Source: Ensifer canadensis (GTDB lineage: Bacteria; Pseudomonadota; Alphaproteobacteria; Rhizobiales; Rhizobiaceae). Taken from it: a stretch of 64,000 nucleotides of DNA. Of this stretch, positions 1 to 7,944 are shown piece after piece. A program made the translations under genes and the position numbers. Within the stretch, counting starts at the first letter, position 1, and each line of letters begins with the position of its first letter. Under the pieces are notes generated by a model. It did no database searches and had not been told where the DNA came from. It saw only the letters and a program-made list of their open reading frames with translations. Location: contig NZ_CP083374.1 of the NCBI RefSeq assembly GCF_017488845.2, positions 653,501 through 717,500 on the forward strand, given 5' to 3'.

Positions 1-477
1 ACAATCGCAGCCGCAATCGCCTTTGGCGATTTTCGACGGTCTTTTAGATAGGCACATGATCTGCGGTTTTGGCAACTTGTAGCAATGCCCCTCATACGCA
101 TAACCATAAATCACACCGATGCTTTTTATATAATCCACTTTACCACCCAAACTAACAGGAAGGAAACTATAAGACTTTCCATCAAATACCGCTATTGTTA
201 CTCCATTGCCGACAACTCCGGAGCTCTTCAAAATATAATCAATTAACCTTCCAATATCATCAATTATGCTGTCGTCTCCAATACTTCTGATCTTACCATC
301 AATCTCAGATATCATTTCATTAATATTTTCATCTTTATTTTGTTTATCATAAAATTTCGCCGGCCGCCCATACAGTCTAATATCTCCTGGACGATAAGCC
401 TCGTATTCAATTACATCTTTTAGACCTTCTAGATCTTTTGCATTTCCAACAACAGGATTAACATAACAACCACTCAT
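1..477 (-). CDS. AT-rich small protein with Cys-rich C-terminus, possible RiPP precursor (truncated by window edge)
   Basis: The reading frame is open from an ATG at 477 to the left edge (159 codons) with no stop, so the C-terminus lies outside the window. A strong Shine-Dalgarno (AGGAGGG) sits just before the ATG, and the gene starts only 16 bases after the metallopeptidase stop, so it is probably the last visible gene of the YcaO/TfuA operon. Base composition is about 20-40% GC line by line, far below its neighbours, and codons such as ATA, AGA and TTA are common, suggesting separate origin. The product has an acidic middle (residues 44-80), a Gly/Tyr-rich stretch (about 87-130) and cysteines at 4, 132, 142, 155, 157 and 159, ending in DCGCDC. 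I do not recognise the family. Position next to YcaO and TfuA makes a modified substrate the leading inference; an immunity or accessory protein is possible. Confidence 0.75.
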   Translation of the reverse strand, partial: MSGCYVNPVVGNAKDLEGLKDVIEYEAYRPGDIRLYGRPAKFYDKQNKDENINEMISEIDGKIRSIGDDSIIDDIGRLIDYILKSSGVVGNGVTIAVFDGKSYSFLPVSLGGKVDYIKSIGVIYGYAYEGHCYKLPKPQIMCLSKRPSKIAKGDCGCDC

Positions 478-493
478 CTTTCCCTCCTATGGC

Positions 494-1678
494 TCATCTT
501 GAACCGATGATTTCACGCCACGCAAAATTCTCTTCCAGCAGTTCGGCCGCCGCTCCACCCGCCGCGGCAATGACGGCGTTTGCCGCTTGGTCAAGGCGCA
601 GTGTGTTCGGATCAAGCGTTCTCAATGCGGTAGCAAGCGCCGCGCCCACCGCGTCGCGTGCAGCGGTCAGTGCCAGCTTGAAATACAGCGGCTTGATGCT
701 GAATGCGTCCGCCGTCGCCTGACGAAACGTATCGAATTCGTCCCGCGCCAGTTCCCGGATATCAACATCCAGAAGCCGGCTGTCGGCGCAGCCATTTGCA
801 ACCAGGTCCCGATGGTAAATCGCAACGATACTATCGAAGATGGCGCCGACGAACGGCAGCGCGCGGTCGTGCACTTCGTGGGTCACTGCGGACATTTGCC
901 GGAAATTGGTCGCCAGGCGGATCTGCCTCTCGGGGCTGGTTTCCGCAAAGCGGTTCAGTTCGTTGTAGAGCAGCAGGTTGCCTCTCGTTCGTCGCAGAAG
1001 CCGGTCAATCGCAGAATCGAAATGGAGGAACGAGATCAGCGAAACACAGTCGGAAAAAGCTTCGGAGAACGAAAAGAAGTCGCCGTCGGGCGATATCGCG
1101 GTGGGCACGTCTGTCTCCGACAGCATTATGAGGTGCCCGACTTCGTGCGCGATCGTGTCAAAATTCAACGCATAGGGTCGAAGTATGCCGTCGACATCGG
1201 ACCAGCCGAGTTCCAGAAAGCCATAGCCCGCCTGCGCATTGTCCCAATCGGCAAAAGGAATAATCTCAAGCCTCGGAAAACTTTGATTGAAGAACCAGTG
1301 GATCGGCCGCCCGAGATAACTCTGCCAGATGTCGAGAACGAAACGTACGCAGGCGTAGGCGTGGATGGCGAGAAATGGCCGGGAGGTCGGATCGATGTTG
1401 TCGAAGTGACGATCGGGGCCTGGCCTCACCGGCGCACGCCTTGCCCCATCGAATGGTGGCAAACCCGCTAGTCCGTAGGGCCGCTTGTCATAGAGTGGAT
1501 CAGCGACATACATGAAAAGGTCGCTGGGGCCCTCGCCGATTTCGTCGCGCGGGATCGACAGCCACACACGATCGGGCTGTTCGTATCCTGGAATGAAGGG
1601 CGGCTGGGGATAAATCCAGAAACGCGTGCCGAGACGCGCGTTTGCAGAGTCGAGGGCATCGTCCCGAAGCAGACGCAT
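494..1678 (-). CDS. HExxH zinc metallopeptidase (gluzincin/thermolysin-like), RiPP-cluster peptidase candidate
   Basis: This 394-residue protein carries a zinc-binding HEVGH motif at residues 178-182 and, 24 residues later, EAFSD (206-210), which resembles the second-zinc-ligand motif (ExxxD) of M4-type gluzincins. No signal peptide is visible, so it is probably cytoplasmic. The ATG at 1678 is preceded by a GGGGGG-type purine run. It lies 35 bases after the TfuA-like gene and 16 bases before the small Cys-tailed protein, in one operon. In RiPP pathways such a peptidase often removes a leader peptide or trims the product, which is the inferred role here; an unrelated housekeeping protease is unlikely given the tight spacing. 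Overall similarity to a named family could not be assigned by eye. Confidence 0.8.
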   Translation of the reverse strand: MRLLRDDALDSANARLGTRFWIYPQPPFIPGYEQPDRVWLSIPRDEIGEGPSDLFMYVADPLYDKRPYGLAGLPPFDGARRAPVRPGPDRHFDNIDPTSRPFLAIHAYACVRFVLDIWQSYLGRPIHWFFNQSFPRLEIIPFADWDNAQAGYGFLELGWSDVDGILRPYALNFDTIAHEVGHLIMLSETDVPTAISPDGDFFSFSEAFSDCVSLISFLHFDSAIDRLLRRTRGNLLLYNELNRFAETSPERQIRLATNFRQMSAVTHEVHDRALPFVGAIFDSIVAIYHRDLVANGCADSRLLDVDIRELARDEFDTFRQATADAFSIKPLYFKLALTAARDAVGAALATALRTLDPNTLRLDQAANAVIAAAGGAAAELLEENFAWREIIGSR

Positions 1679-1713
1679 CGCACAATTGCCCCCCTCGATT
1701 GAAAATCCGGCAA

Positions 1714-2481
1714 TTAAGGATTCAATTTATAAGTGTTTACTAATTTTGAGTCAATGCCGCCCGCCTCAAGGTCCCGAACAAAGGTATTCGTCGCAACCCA
1801 CGAGGTGCTTGCACGGGCCGCATTTCGTTTCGTCGCGATGGCTCGCGCGCTTTGCAGCGCAAGCAGCGCGTCCAGTCTTTTTTGTCTCACCATCTCATTC
1901 CGCAGCTCTTTGAGCTTCTCCGCCCGACACCCCGCAGCGCGCAAGATCGCTTCCAACTGACGCTCTCGAAAGTTCATGTCCCGCGCGATTGTTGTCAGCA
2001 AACCGCGCTCGGAAGCCGTTATGAAATTCCCGCGCATCAAGCTGGCGAACGTCCGCTGCAGATCTACCAATGAGTCCGTCAAAGGAAGGAAGCCAAGCTC
2101 CGGCGGCCCCGAATGAACGGCGACGGCATCATCGGGAGCGAGCCGCCAGCGCCGATACCACCTGTAGATCAGGCCCACGCCGATCATCCCGAATTCGTTG
2201 AGTTCCGCCGCTCTGAGTGCGCCCATGCTCGCAGCGCCGATCACGACGATCCCCTGTGCCATCGCCCAGAGGATTTCCTTGTGTCGGACAGCCGGCCTGT
2301 CTTCGAATTGCCCGTCGATCAGGACCATCGCACGCGGGCGGAATGCGTGGGCGGCGAGCAGAATGTCGCCTTGCGCGACGGGCTGCAGGTAGATGGCGTC
2401 GAGAACTGGCTCCGCCTCGGCCAACCGAAGAGTCGGACCAAGAAACACCAGGATCGGACTTTCCTCGCTCGCATCGACCAT
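1714..2481 (-). CDS. TfuA-like protein (YcaO partner in peptide backbone modification)
   Basis: The 255-residue product begins with the family-typical ILVFLGPTL segment and contains the TfuA signature GAASMGALRAAEL followed by FGMIGVGLIYRWY. TfuA homologues were first seen with trifolitoxin in Rhizobium and act with YcaO enzymes, in studied cases helping install thioamides by supplying sulfur. The gene starts 8 bases after the YcaO stop. An open frame extends upstream, but the ATG at 2481 places the family motif near the N-terminus and is preferred; a GTG at 2493 overlapping the YcaO stop is the alternative. The pairing YcaO-TfuA points to thioamidation rather than azoline formation, because no dehydrogenase or E1/ocin-ThiF partner gene is seen nearby. 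Confidence 0.92.
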   Translation of the reverse strand: MVDASEESPILVFLGPTLRLAEAEPVLDAIYLQPVAQGDILLAAHAFRPRAMVLIDGQFEDRPAVRHKEILWAMAQGIVVIGAASMGALRAAELNEFGMIGVGLIYRWYRRWRLAPDDAVAVHSGPPELGFLPLTDSLVDLQRTFASLMRGNFITASERGLLTTIARDMNFRERQLEAILRAAGCRAEKLKELRNEMVRQKRLDALLALQSARAIATKRNAARASTSWVATNTFVRDLEAGGIDSKLVNTYKLNP

Positions 2482-2489
2482 GTGAACAC

Positions 2490-3725
2490 TCACCGTAAAA
2501 TCGAAAAAGGAAGGGCTCCGGGAAGGATGGCCCTTATGCACTGAACTCCCGTTTCAGCGTCCGCTCCGACGGGCACTGCTAATATGGGTCCCAGCCCGGC
2601 AGATGTGACCCCGTCGACAAGCGATCCGAGATCGCAGATTGCGGGCGCTTCGATTGCCGGGTGTGGCGTCCCGAATGCGCCACCAAGAATGAGCTGGCGG
2701 GCCTTCTCAACGACAGCATCGGTGCTTCGTCTATAATGCTCCCGGGTTTGATCATCGCGTGCACCCGATATCGCCCCTGCGCGTGCTGACACGGCTTCGA
2801 GCATTGCGCTTGACGCCGCCGCCTCGACGCTCGGCCCCGCCGCATAACCCTCCGTCGGAAGAGCAAGGATGGGCTCGCCCCGGCCCGTCTCGATCGACTG
2901 GCACCAGACGACTGGAACTTTTGCCGGCGAAGGGGCGAGCCAAAGACCAATGGATATATCGTGCTTGCCGGCGACAGACAGTATGTGATCAACGCTGTCA
3001 CCCAGCCCGAACGGCGAAATTCGCATTCGATCAAAGAAGCCGTGGGTGGCGAAAGCGCGCGCGACGGCGTCGCGTTCGATGCATTCGAACAGTCCATGCA
3101 GAAACGCGCCGACGACGGTCATGTGACAGGCAAGACCCGTGGTCGTACGCGTGAACAAGCCATCATGGGCGGGCGGCGGATCCGTGTAGCAGGTGTGAAC
3201 AAGTTCCAGCGGAACCGGCTGCGTCCGACCTGTCGCCACATCGATGCCGGTGATCCACGGTATCGTCGTTTCCCGCCAGGTCCCCCGGCGGCCAGGCACC
3301 AGAAGATTTTCAAACAGGCCCCCGACGATCTTGAGCTCATCGGCCGTGGCGAGAAACACCCGCTCCGGCGGGATGGCTTCAGCGTAGAAGCGCTCCAGCG
3401 ATTCCATGATCGCCCCCACTGCCGCGCTTGCCGTGGCAAGACCTCGCCCGAGCGAAGTGACTTCAGACAGGGCGGCGGGTCGAACGGTCTGCACCACCGG
3501 CAGCCCGATCCGGTCAAGCCCGGTCAGATCACCGAGGCGGGTTATGCGCGCGCGCCGACAGAGCGGCAGAATTGCACGCAGGCATCGATCGTCCACTTCG
3601 GGACCTGCGAGCTGCGACAGGGGTTTGCCGAGGTCGGCAATGATACGGCCGCGAAAGGTTGCGAGCATCCCTCTGGGGTTTGACGGATCCGTGTTCCGGC
3701 CTGTCGGTTCAAAGCTCAACGACAA
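2490..3725 (-). CDS. YcaO-family ATP-dependent peptide-modifying enzyme
   Basis: YcaO proteins use ATP to activate a peptide backbone amide, giving azolines, thioamides or amidines. The sequence shows the paired glutamate-rich ATP/Mg motifs: GAIMESLERF (about residues 104-113) and GLFECIER (about 210-217). Length, about 411 residues, fits a stand-alone YcaO. The start is ambiguous: no early ATG exists, and a TTG at 3725 has AGGAG seven bases upstream inside the end of the preceding gene, better spaced than the TTG at 3731; an ATG at 3668 would cut conserved sequence. It overlaps the upstream cyclase/ATPase gene end (3709) and is followed directly by TfuA, so the three are probably translationally coupled. 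Confidence 0.92.
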   Translation of the reverse strand: MSLSFEPTGRNTDPSNPRGMLATFRGRIIADLGKPLSQLAGPEVDDRCLRAILPLCRRARITRLGDLTGLDRIGLPVVQTVRPAALSEVTSLGRGLATASAAVGAIMESLERFYAEAIPPERVFLATADELKIVGGLFENLLVPGRRGTWRETTIPWITGIDVATGRTQPVPLELVHTCYTDPPPAHDGLFTRTTTGLACHMTVVGAFLHGLFECIERDAVARAFATHGFFDRMRISPFGLGDSVDHILSVAGKHDISIGLWLAPSPAKVPVVWCQSIETGRGEPILALPTEGYAAGPSVEAAASSAMLEAVSARAGAISGARDDQTREHYRRSTDAVVEKARQLILGGAFGTPHPAIEAPAICDLGSLVDGVTSAGLGPILAVPVGADAETGVQCIRAILPGALPFSILR

Positions 3726-6700
3726 CGCCAAGCTCCTGGATTGAATGCCTCGCCCGCCTCAGAAGCGCCGTTGCTCCCTGGCTCTCGGCAATTTCCACCG
3801 CCGAGCGCAGGTCGGCGACAATTGGTTCCGTGGTGGTGTTGCCCCGCGCATGAAGGACAGCGCGTCGTCGGTAAAGCTCGGCAAGCCAATAGGCATGACC
3901 GGTTTCCCTGGCCTTTTCGATCGCGTCATTCGTGACCTCGATCGCCGACTCATATTTGTCCGCAAGCCCGAGCAGAGTGGCGTGCATGTAGAGATAAATC
4001 GGCAGATCTGCGACGGCGCCAAGGTTTTGCAAGAGCGACAGCCCCTCGCGAAACATCGTGTGCCCGCTCGTGAGGCTCTCGCCATGAGCGCGAGCCCACC
4101 CACCGAAGAGCAGCGACAGACCAGACAGCGACTGCATCTCATGGGTCTTCGCGAAGTTCGCCATTCTTTCGGAAATTTCGATGAGACGCCCATAGTCGTC
4201 CCGGTAAAAGGCGGACACCGCTTCCGTATCAAGTGAATGCGCCTTGCTCGGCACATGGGATATCCGATCAACGAAAGCGACCATCTTCGTCAGAGCCGCG
4301 TTCGATGCTTTCGATTGTCCCGTCAGCCACAGCGAAAGTGCGAGTTGCCCGAGACCGCAAACCTTGGCGTCATGGCCGCCAAACAACATTCGGCTGGTTT
4401 TCGCCGACTGCTCATCGTAAAGGGCAAGGCCCGCCTTGACCGCATCCTGGGTTTCCCGATGATGGCCGAGATTAAAATCGATCGCCCAGATGCAGTGGTT
4501 GACCTGGAGCTGTATTTCCGGGTCTTCGGCTTCCGCCAGCATGGCCTGCACCTGCCGTGCGCGATCGCGCATGACGCGAAAATCCGATCCAGTGAGCCAC
4601 CAGCCCCAATAGATCGGAAACCACTTGGATTGATCTTCCATCGGCTGTCGGCGGGCGATGACCACCCCATCTTCATAAAGCTTGCGAGCCGGCGGCGCGT
4701 TCAGTCCCAGAAGGCCGGTCAGAATCGGACCGAGCGACGTCAGCGCCGATAGCTGCAGGGGTTCGACCGGATGTCCTTGGCTCACTTGGTCGCAAAGTGC
4801 CAAACCGTGCTCCAGATAGTTGCGCGCCTCCACCATCGCCGACCGGCTCGAACTTTCCTTGCCCGCCGAAATATACAGATCGATTGCGCTTTCCATGAAC
4901 CCGGCCCGCTCCGCATGCTCGGCCAATGTTCCGGTGTCGATCCAGGGCGCCATTTGGCGATTTTGGCTGACAGCGCCGAACAGCCGGCGATGCAGTGCCT
5001 GCCGCTGCCGTCGCAGCAGCGCGTTGTAGATCGTTTCCTGAATCAAAACGTGCCTGAAACCATAGGTCGTATGTCCCGGCGCCCTGATCCTCATCAGGAA
5101 CCCCGTGTCGCACAGGGTATCAGCGGCCTTGGCCAAAGACTTCTTGCCAAAACCCGGCAGCAGCGCTCGAAGCAGCGATAGGGTAAACCATGTGCCGGCA
5201 ATTGCGCCCGCTCGCGCCACATCTCTGGCCGGGCCCAGGTGCTTGACGCGTGCATCGAGTATTCCCTCGAATGCGGATACATGGGTGGGTCCAACGTTTT
5301 CCGATAGGCTCATCGTATCCGTCGCAACGTTCTGCGAGACCCATTGGCAGATTTCCTCGATGAAGAGCGGTACGCCGCCGGATATCCTCTCGGTGATGTC
5401 ATAGAGTTCAGGAAGCATAGCCTGCCTGTGCTCCGGCCACCTTGCTTCGATGGCCAGTCGTGTTTCGTCACGATCAAGGGGGAGCAGCGTCAGACGGGTG
5501 GGGTTGGCTGCATCCAGCCAATCCGCCGCAAAACCGAGACGTGAGGTCACCACCAGGAGAATCGGAAGTTGGCGCGCAACTCGCGCGGCCTCCGCCAGCA
5601 GATCCTGGGAGGTCGGATCGATCCAATGAATGTCTTCGATGGCCAGGACGACCGGCCCATTCGCGCACAACGCCTCGAGTGCGCGAAACACTGCGCGCAG
5701 AGCCTTTTCCCGGATGGCTTTGGGACCGTTGTCGGCAAGCCGTTGATTTCGTCCCAGCGCGCCCAGCAAGTATGCGAACGTTTCAATCGTTTCTGCGTCG
5801 CGTATGCCGTTGCGTTCGAAAAGCGCTGCCACAGCGGAAGCCGTCAGACCCCCCTGACCGTCCTGTCCTGACATGACGCCCATAAAGCTGTTCAACAGGG
5901 GATGCAGCGTCGAGCGATACCCTCCGGGCAGGCACTGGAAGAAGAACAGCCCTGATCGCCGGTCGCGAGTCTTCTTGCGGATTTCGCGCAAAAGGCGCGA
6001 CTTTCCGATGCCCGCGTCTCCCTCGATCAGGAGTACTTCGCCCCCCTCGGCGGGAATCCTTTCCCAACAGGCGGCGATCATGCTCAGCTCGCTTTCGCGA
6101 CCAATGAACGGGCCGCCAAGGCTTCCGAACGCGTAGAACCTGTCGACCTCGATCTTGTGCCCAAGTGCACGCCAAACCTTCTCCGGCACGGTAAAGCCCT
6201 TGAGCGTCTTGACGCCTTCGAACACGAAGGCATGCGACCTGCCGGCCAGGTTGCGCGTGTCCTCAGAAACAAAAACGCTGTCTGGTGCGGCGATCTCTTC
6301 CAGACGGGTGGCTATGGCCAGTGCCGCACTCGTAACCGGTTGCCCCTTCCCCTCGTCCGTCTCCTGGATCAGCGCGATGGATGTGGCAATCCCGACGCGA
6401 ACGTGCAAGTCTTCGCGCCCAGCTTCCCGGCCGACGCGCGCGCAACCTTCGACGATCCCGAGGCCTGCGCGAATGGCGAGCGATGCCGCATCCTTCTCAC
6501 CGACCTCGATAGGGAAGAGCGCTACGCCTCCATCTCCGGCCTCAAGTTGCATGACGCCGGAATGGGAGATTATCGCCTGTTTCGCCGCATTCTGAAACGC
6601 TGCGATCAGTTCCTGGTAATCCTCTATATCCAGCAGGGAAAGAAGCCTGGTCGACCCGACAAGATCATAACAGAGGGCGGTGATGATCCGCCGCTCGCCA

Positions 6701-6780
6701 CCATACAGGGAGGCGCGCGCCTTGTGACGCGAAGCTTTCGTCGGTTGTCGTAGTCCGTTGACCCGACTTTCGCGCAGCAT
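3709..6780 (-). CDS. Class III nucleotidyl cyclase domain / AAA ATPase / helical-repeat signalling protein
   Basis: This 1023-residue protein starts with a class III adenylate/guanylate cyclase domain (about 30-205) that keeps the two metal-binding aspartates (D39 in CYDLVGST, D83 in EAGDGG). A linker leads to a STAND-type ATPase with Walker A GDAGIGKS at 254-261 and a Walker B-like VVLAIEDIHWID. The C-terminal half (about 590-1000) is alpha-helical and repeat-like, as in TPR-bearing regulators. It is the first gene of the YcaO-TfuA operon; AGGAG lies six bases before its ATG. The architecture is that of large signal-sensing cyclase/ATPase proteins; whether the cyclase is active cannot be told. 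Inferred role: sensing or controlling production of the peptide product. No HTH domain was recognised. Confidence 0.88.
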   Translation of the reverse strand: MLRESRVNGLRQPTKASRHKARASLYGGERRIITALCYDLVGSTRLLSLLDIEDYQELIAAFQNAAKQAIISHSGVMQLEAGDGGVALFPIEVGEKDAASLAIRAGLGIVEGCARVGREAGREDLHVRVGIATSIALIQETDEGKGQPVTSAALAIATRLEEIAAPDSVFVSEDTRNLAGRSHAFVFEGVKTLKGFTVPEKVWRALGHKIEVDRFYAFGSLGGPFIGRESELSMIAACWERIPAEGGEVLLIEGDAGIGKSRLLREIRKKTRDRRSGLFFFQCLPGGYRSTLHPLLNSFMGVMSGQDGQGGLTASAVAALFERNGIRDAETIETFAYLLGALGRNQRLADNGPKAIREKALRAVFRALEALCANGPVVLAIEDIHWIDPTSQDLLAEAARVARQLPILLVVTSRLGFAADWLDAANPTRLTLLPLDRDETRLAIEARWPEHRQAMLPELYDITERISGGVPLFIEEICQWVSQNVATDTMSLSENVGPTHVSAFEGILDARVKHLGPARDVARAGAIAGTWFTLSLLRALLPGFGKKSLAKAADTLCDTGFLMRIRAPGHTTYGFRHVLIQETIYNALLRRQRQALHRRLFGAVSQNRQMAPWIDTGTLAEHAERAGFMESAIDLYISAGKESSSRSAMVEARNYLEHGLALCDQVSQGHPVEPLQLSALTSLGPILTGLLGLNAPPARKLYEDGVVIARRQPMEDQSKWFPIYWGWWLTGSDFRVMRDRARQVQAMLAEAEDPEIQLQVNHCIWAIDFNLGHHRETQDAVKAGLALYDEQSAKTSRMLFGGHDAKVCGLGQLALSLWLTGQSKASNAALTKMVAFVDRISHVPSKAHSLDTEAVSAFYRDDYGRLIEISERMANFAKTHEMQSLSGLSLLFGGWARAHGESLTSGHTMFREGLSLLQNLGAVADLPIYLYMHATLLGLADKYESAIEVTNDAIEKARETGHAYWLAELYRRRAVLHARGNTTTEPIVADLRSAVEIAESQGATALLRRARHSIQELGVVVEL

Positions 6781-6815
6781 TCGCCACTCCTGCCGCTTCG
6801 CGTGTATGGACGCAA

Positions 6816-6870
6816 AATTCCCCTAAATAATTATAGCATAGGCGGGCGGTGTTAATAGGCGCGGGGAATT
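6816..6870 (-). promoter_or_regulatory. Candidate promoter and flanking inverted repeat of the YcaO operon
   Basis: Read on the minus strand, TATAAT (6830-6835) is preceded by TG-C, an extended -10, with a TTAACA-like -35 about 14 bases upstream. The start codon at 6780 would leave a leader of about 40 bases. An 8-bp inverted repeat, AATTCCCC at 6816-6823 and GGGGAATT at 6863-6870, flanks the core, which could be a regulator site. The promoter match is to the general sigma-70 consensus and is untested. Confidence 0.45.
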
Positions 6871-6926
6871 AGGGTGGGCTAATTTAGCTCGGACAAACGC
6901 TTTTAATTGCCAGACCATGGGCGAAA

Positions 6927-7103
6927 CTAGGTCGGCAGACAAGCCGGCCCGATCGGCTCGAAGGACTTGTAGGCCAGGATAAACTCCTGATGCCCGAGCC
7001 CCTCGTACTTCGTCGGTTTATCGTGCTCACCTGCATGGCACATCTCAAGGAGGCACGACGGACCCTTCTTGCGAGCATCGCTCGAGATGACCGGGGAACA
7101 TCA
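6927..7103 (-). pseudogene. Possible C-terminal remnant of an unidentified gene
   Basis: A minus-strand frame without start codon, bounded by stops, encodes a protein-like tail including GEHDKPTKYEGLGHQEF and AYKSFEPIGPACLPT before a TAG at 6927-6929. Composition looks coding, but I do not recognise the family. It may be a decayed fragment or chance. Confidence 0.25.
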
Positions 7104-7330
7104 TACGAATAGCAGATCGCAATTTCGAATCCGAGAATAGCGCTGCTTCAGCCGACCTCAGAACCAGAGAATGAGACCGTCACCCACTGTGCGCCTCGAG
7201 CGGGCTCAGGTATGTCTGCTCTCGACCCATCGAGTACTCTTCTTGCCTCCGGCGGACAAGAGTTAGCGCCGGGAACGAAGATACACGAACCACGATCTTC
7301 AACATTGGATCGGAATTAGTAGGCTGCCAC

Positions 7331-7657
7331 TTACGCTGCCGGTGGACGATACCGAATCGACTTTGCCTTTTCCAAAGCTTCCAGCGTATCTTCGACGCTG
7401 AGGAGGACAGTGGTCTCCATAGAGCTGACCGCGCCGCCTGCACCGATCGCCAGCGCGACAGCCGCCATCGATACGTTGTCAGGCGCCTCCCACAGATTCC
7501 AACCATCATGCTCGCCGAAGGCGTACCAGAACCCATGGAGCTTTCCGCCGACGGATTCAATGTAGGTGCGTGCCGCCTCGCGGCGATCCTCAGGGTTTTC
7601 GATCATGCGCGCCCACGTGTCGGGCGTGTAGCTGAAGCGGGTGAGATACATGGCCAT
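7331..7657 (-). CDS. GYD-domain protein
   Basis: The 108-residue product begins MAMYLTRFSYTPDTW and contains the GYD-family core (VGGKLHGFWYAFGEHDGWNL and a following VSMAAVALAIGAGGAVSS helix), a ferredoxin-like alpha/beta domain common in proteobacteria with no assigned reaction. The open frame extends upstream, but the ATG at 7657 has a GGAGGAGG Shine-Dalgarno about nine bases away and fits family length. It stands alone; 287 bases without a recognisable gene separate it from spoVR. Confidence 0.85.
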   Translation of the reverse strand: MAMYLTRFSYTPDTWARMIENPEDRREAARTYIESVGGKLHGFWYAFGEHDGWNLWEAPDNVSMAAVALAIGAGGAVSSMETTVLLSVEDTLEALEKAKSIRYRPPAA

Positions 7658-7944
7658 GAATGCCTCCTCCTCCAGAACAACACAGTTAACGCTCAAGCTG
7701 GGGAGAACGCGAGTCATTTCCAACGCGCGGATCGCCGTTCGGCGTCGGCGCTCACTTGTATCTCGAGGCGGATTTTTGTGACCCTCAAGCTCCGGCGCCA
7801 CTTCTTGACGGCTGGGATGGCGGACAGCCTGTTCTTCAGCATCGCCCTTCTTAGGTTTCTTGGGCGTAATCAGTCACTTCAGCTTCAACAACAAGCACTG
7901 GCCGGTCGAGTGAAAGGGCCCGCGCTGGCGCCGCTCGCTTGCTG

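Larger units (their letters stand above)
6781..7330. other. Intergenic region upstream of the YcaO operon
   Basis: About 550 bases between the cyclase/ATPase gene and the GYD-domain gene. It holds the candidate promoter at 6816-6870 and a possible gene remnant at 6927-7103; I see no intact gene, RNA or repeat in the rest. Confidence 0.6.

Noticed and set aside
587..1471. Long plus-strand open frame over the metallopeptidase gene
   Set aside because: It is a shadow of the minus-strand gene: no ribosome site, no family features, and the minus frame has the zinc motifs.
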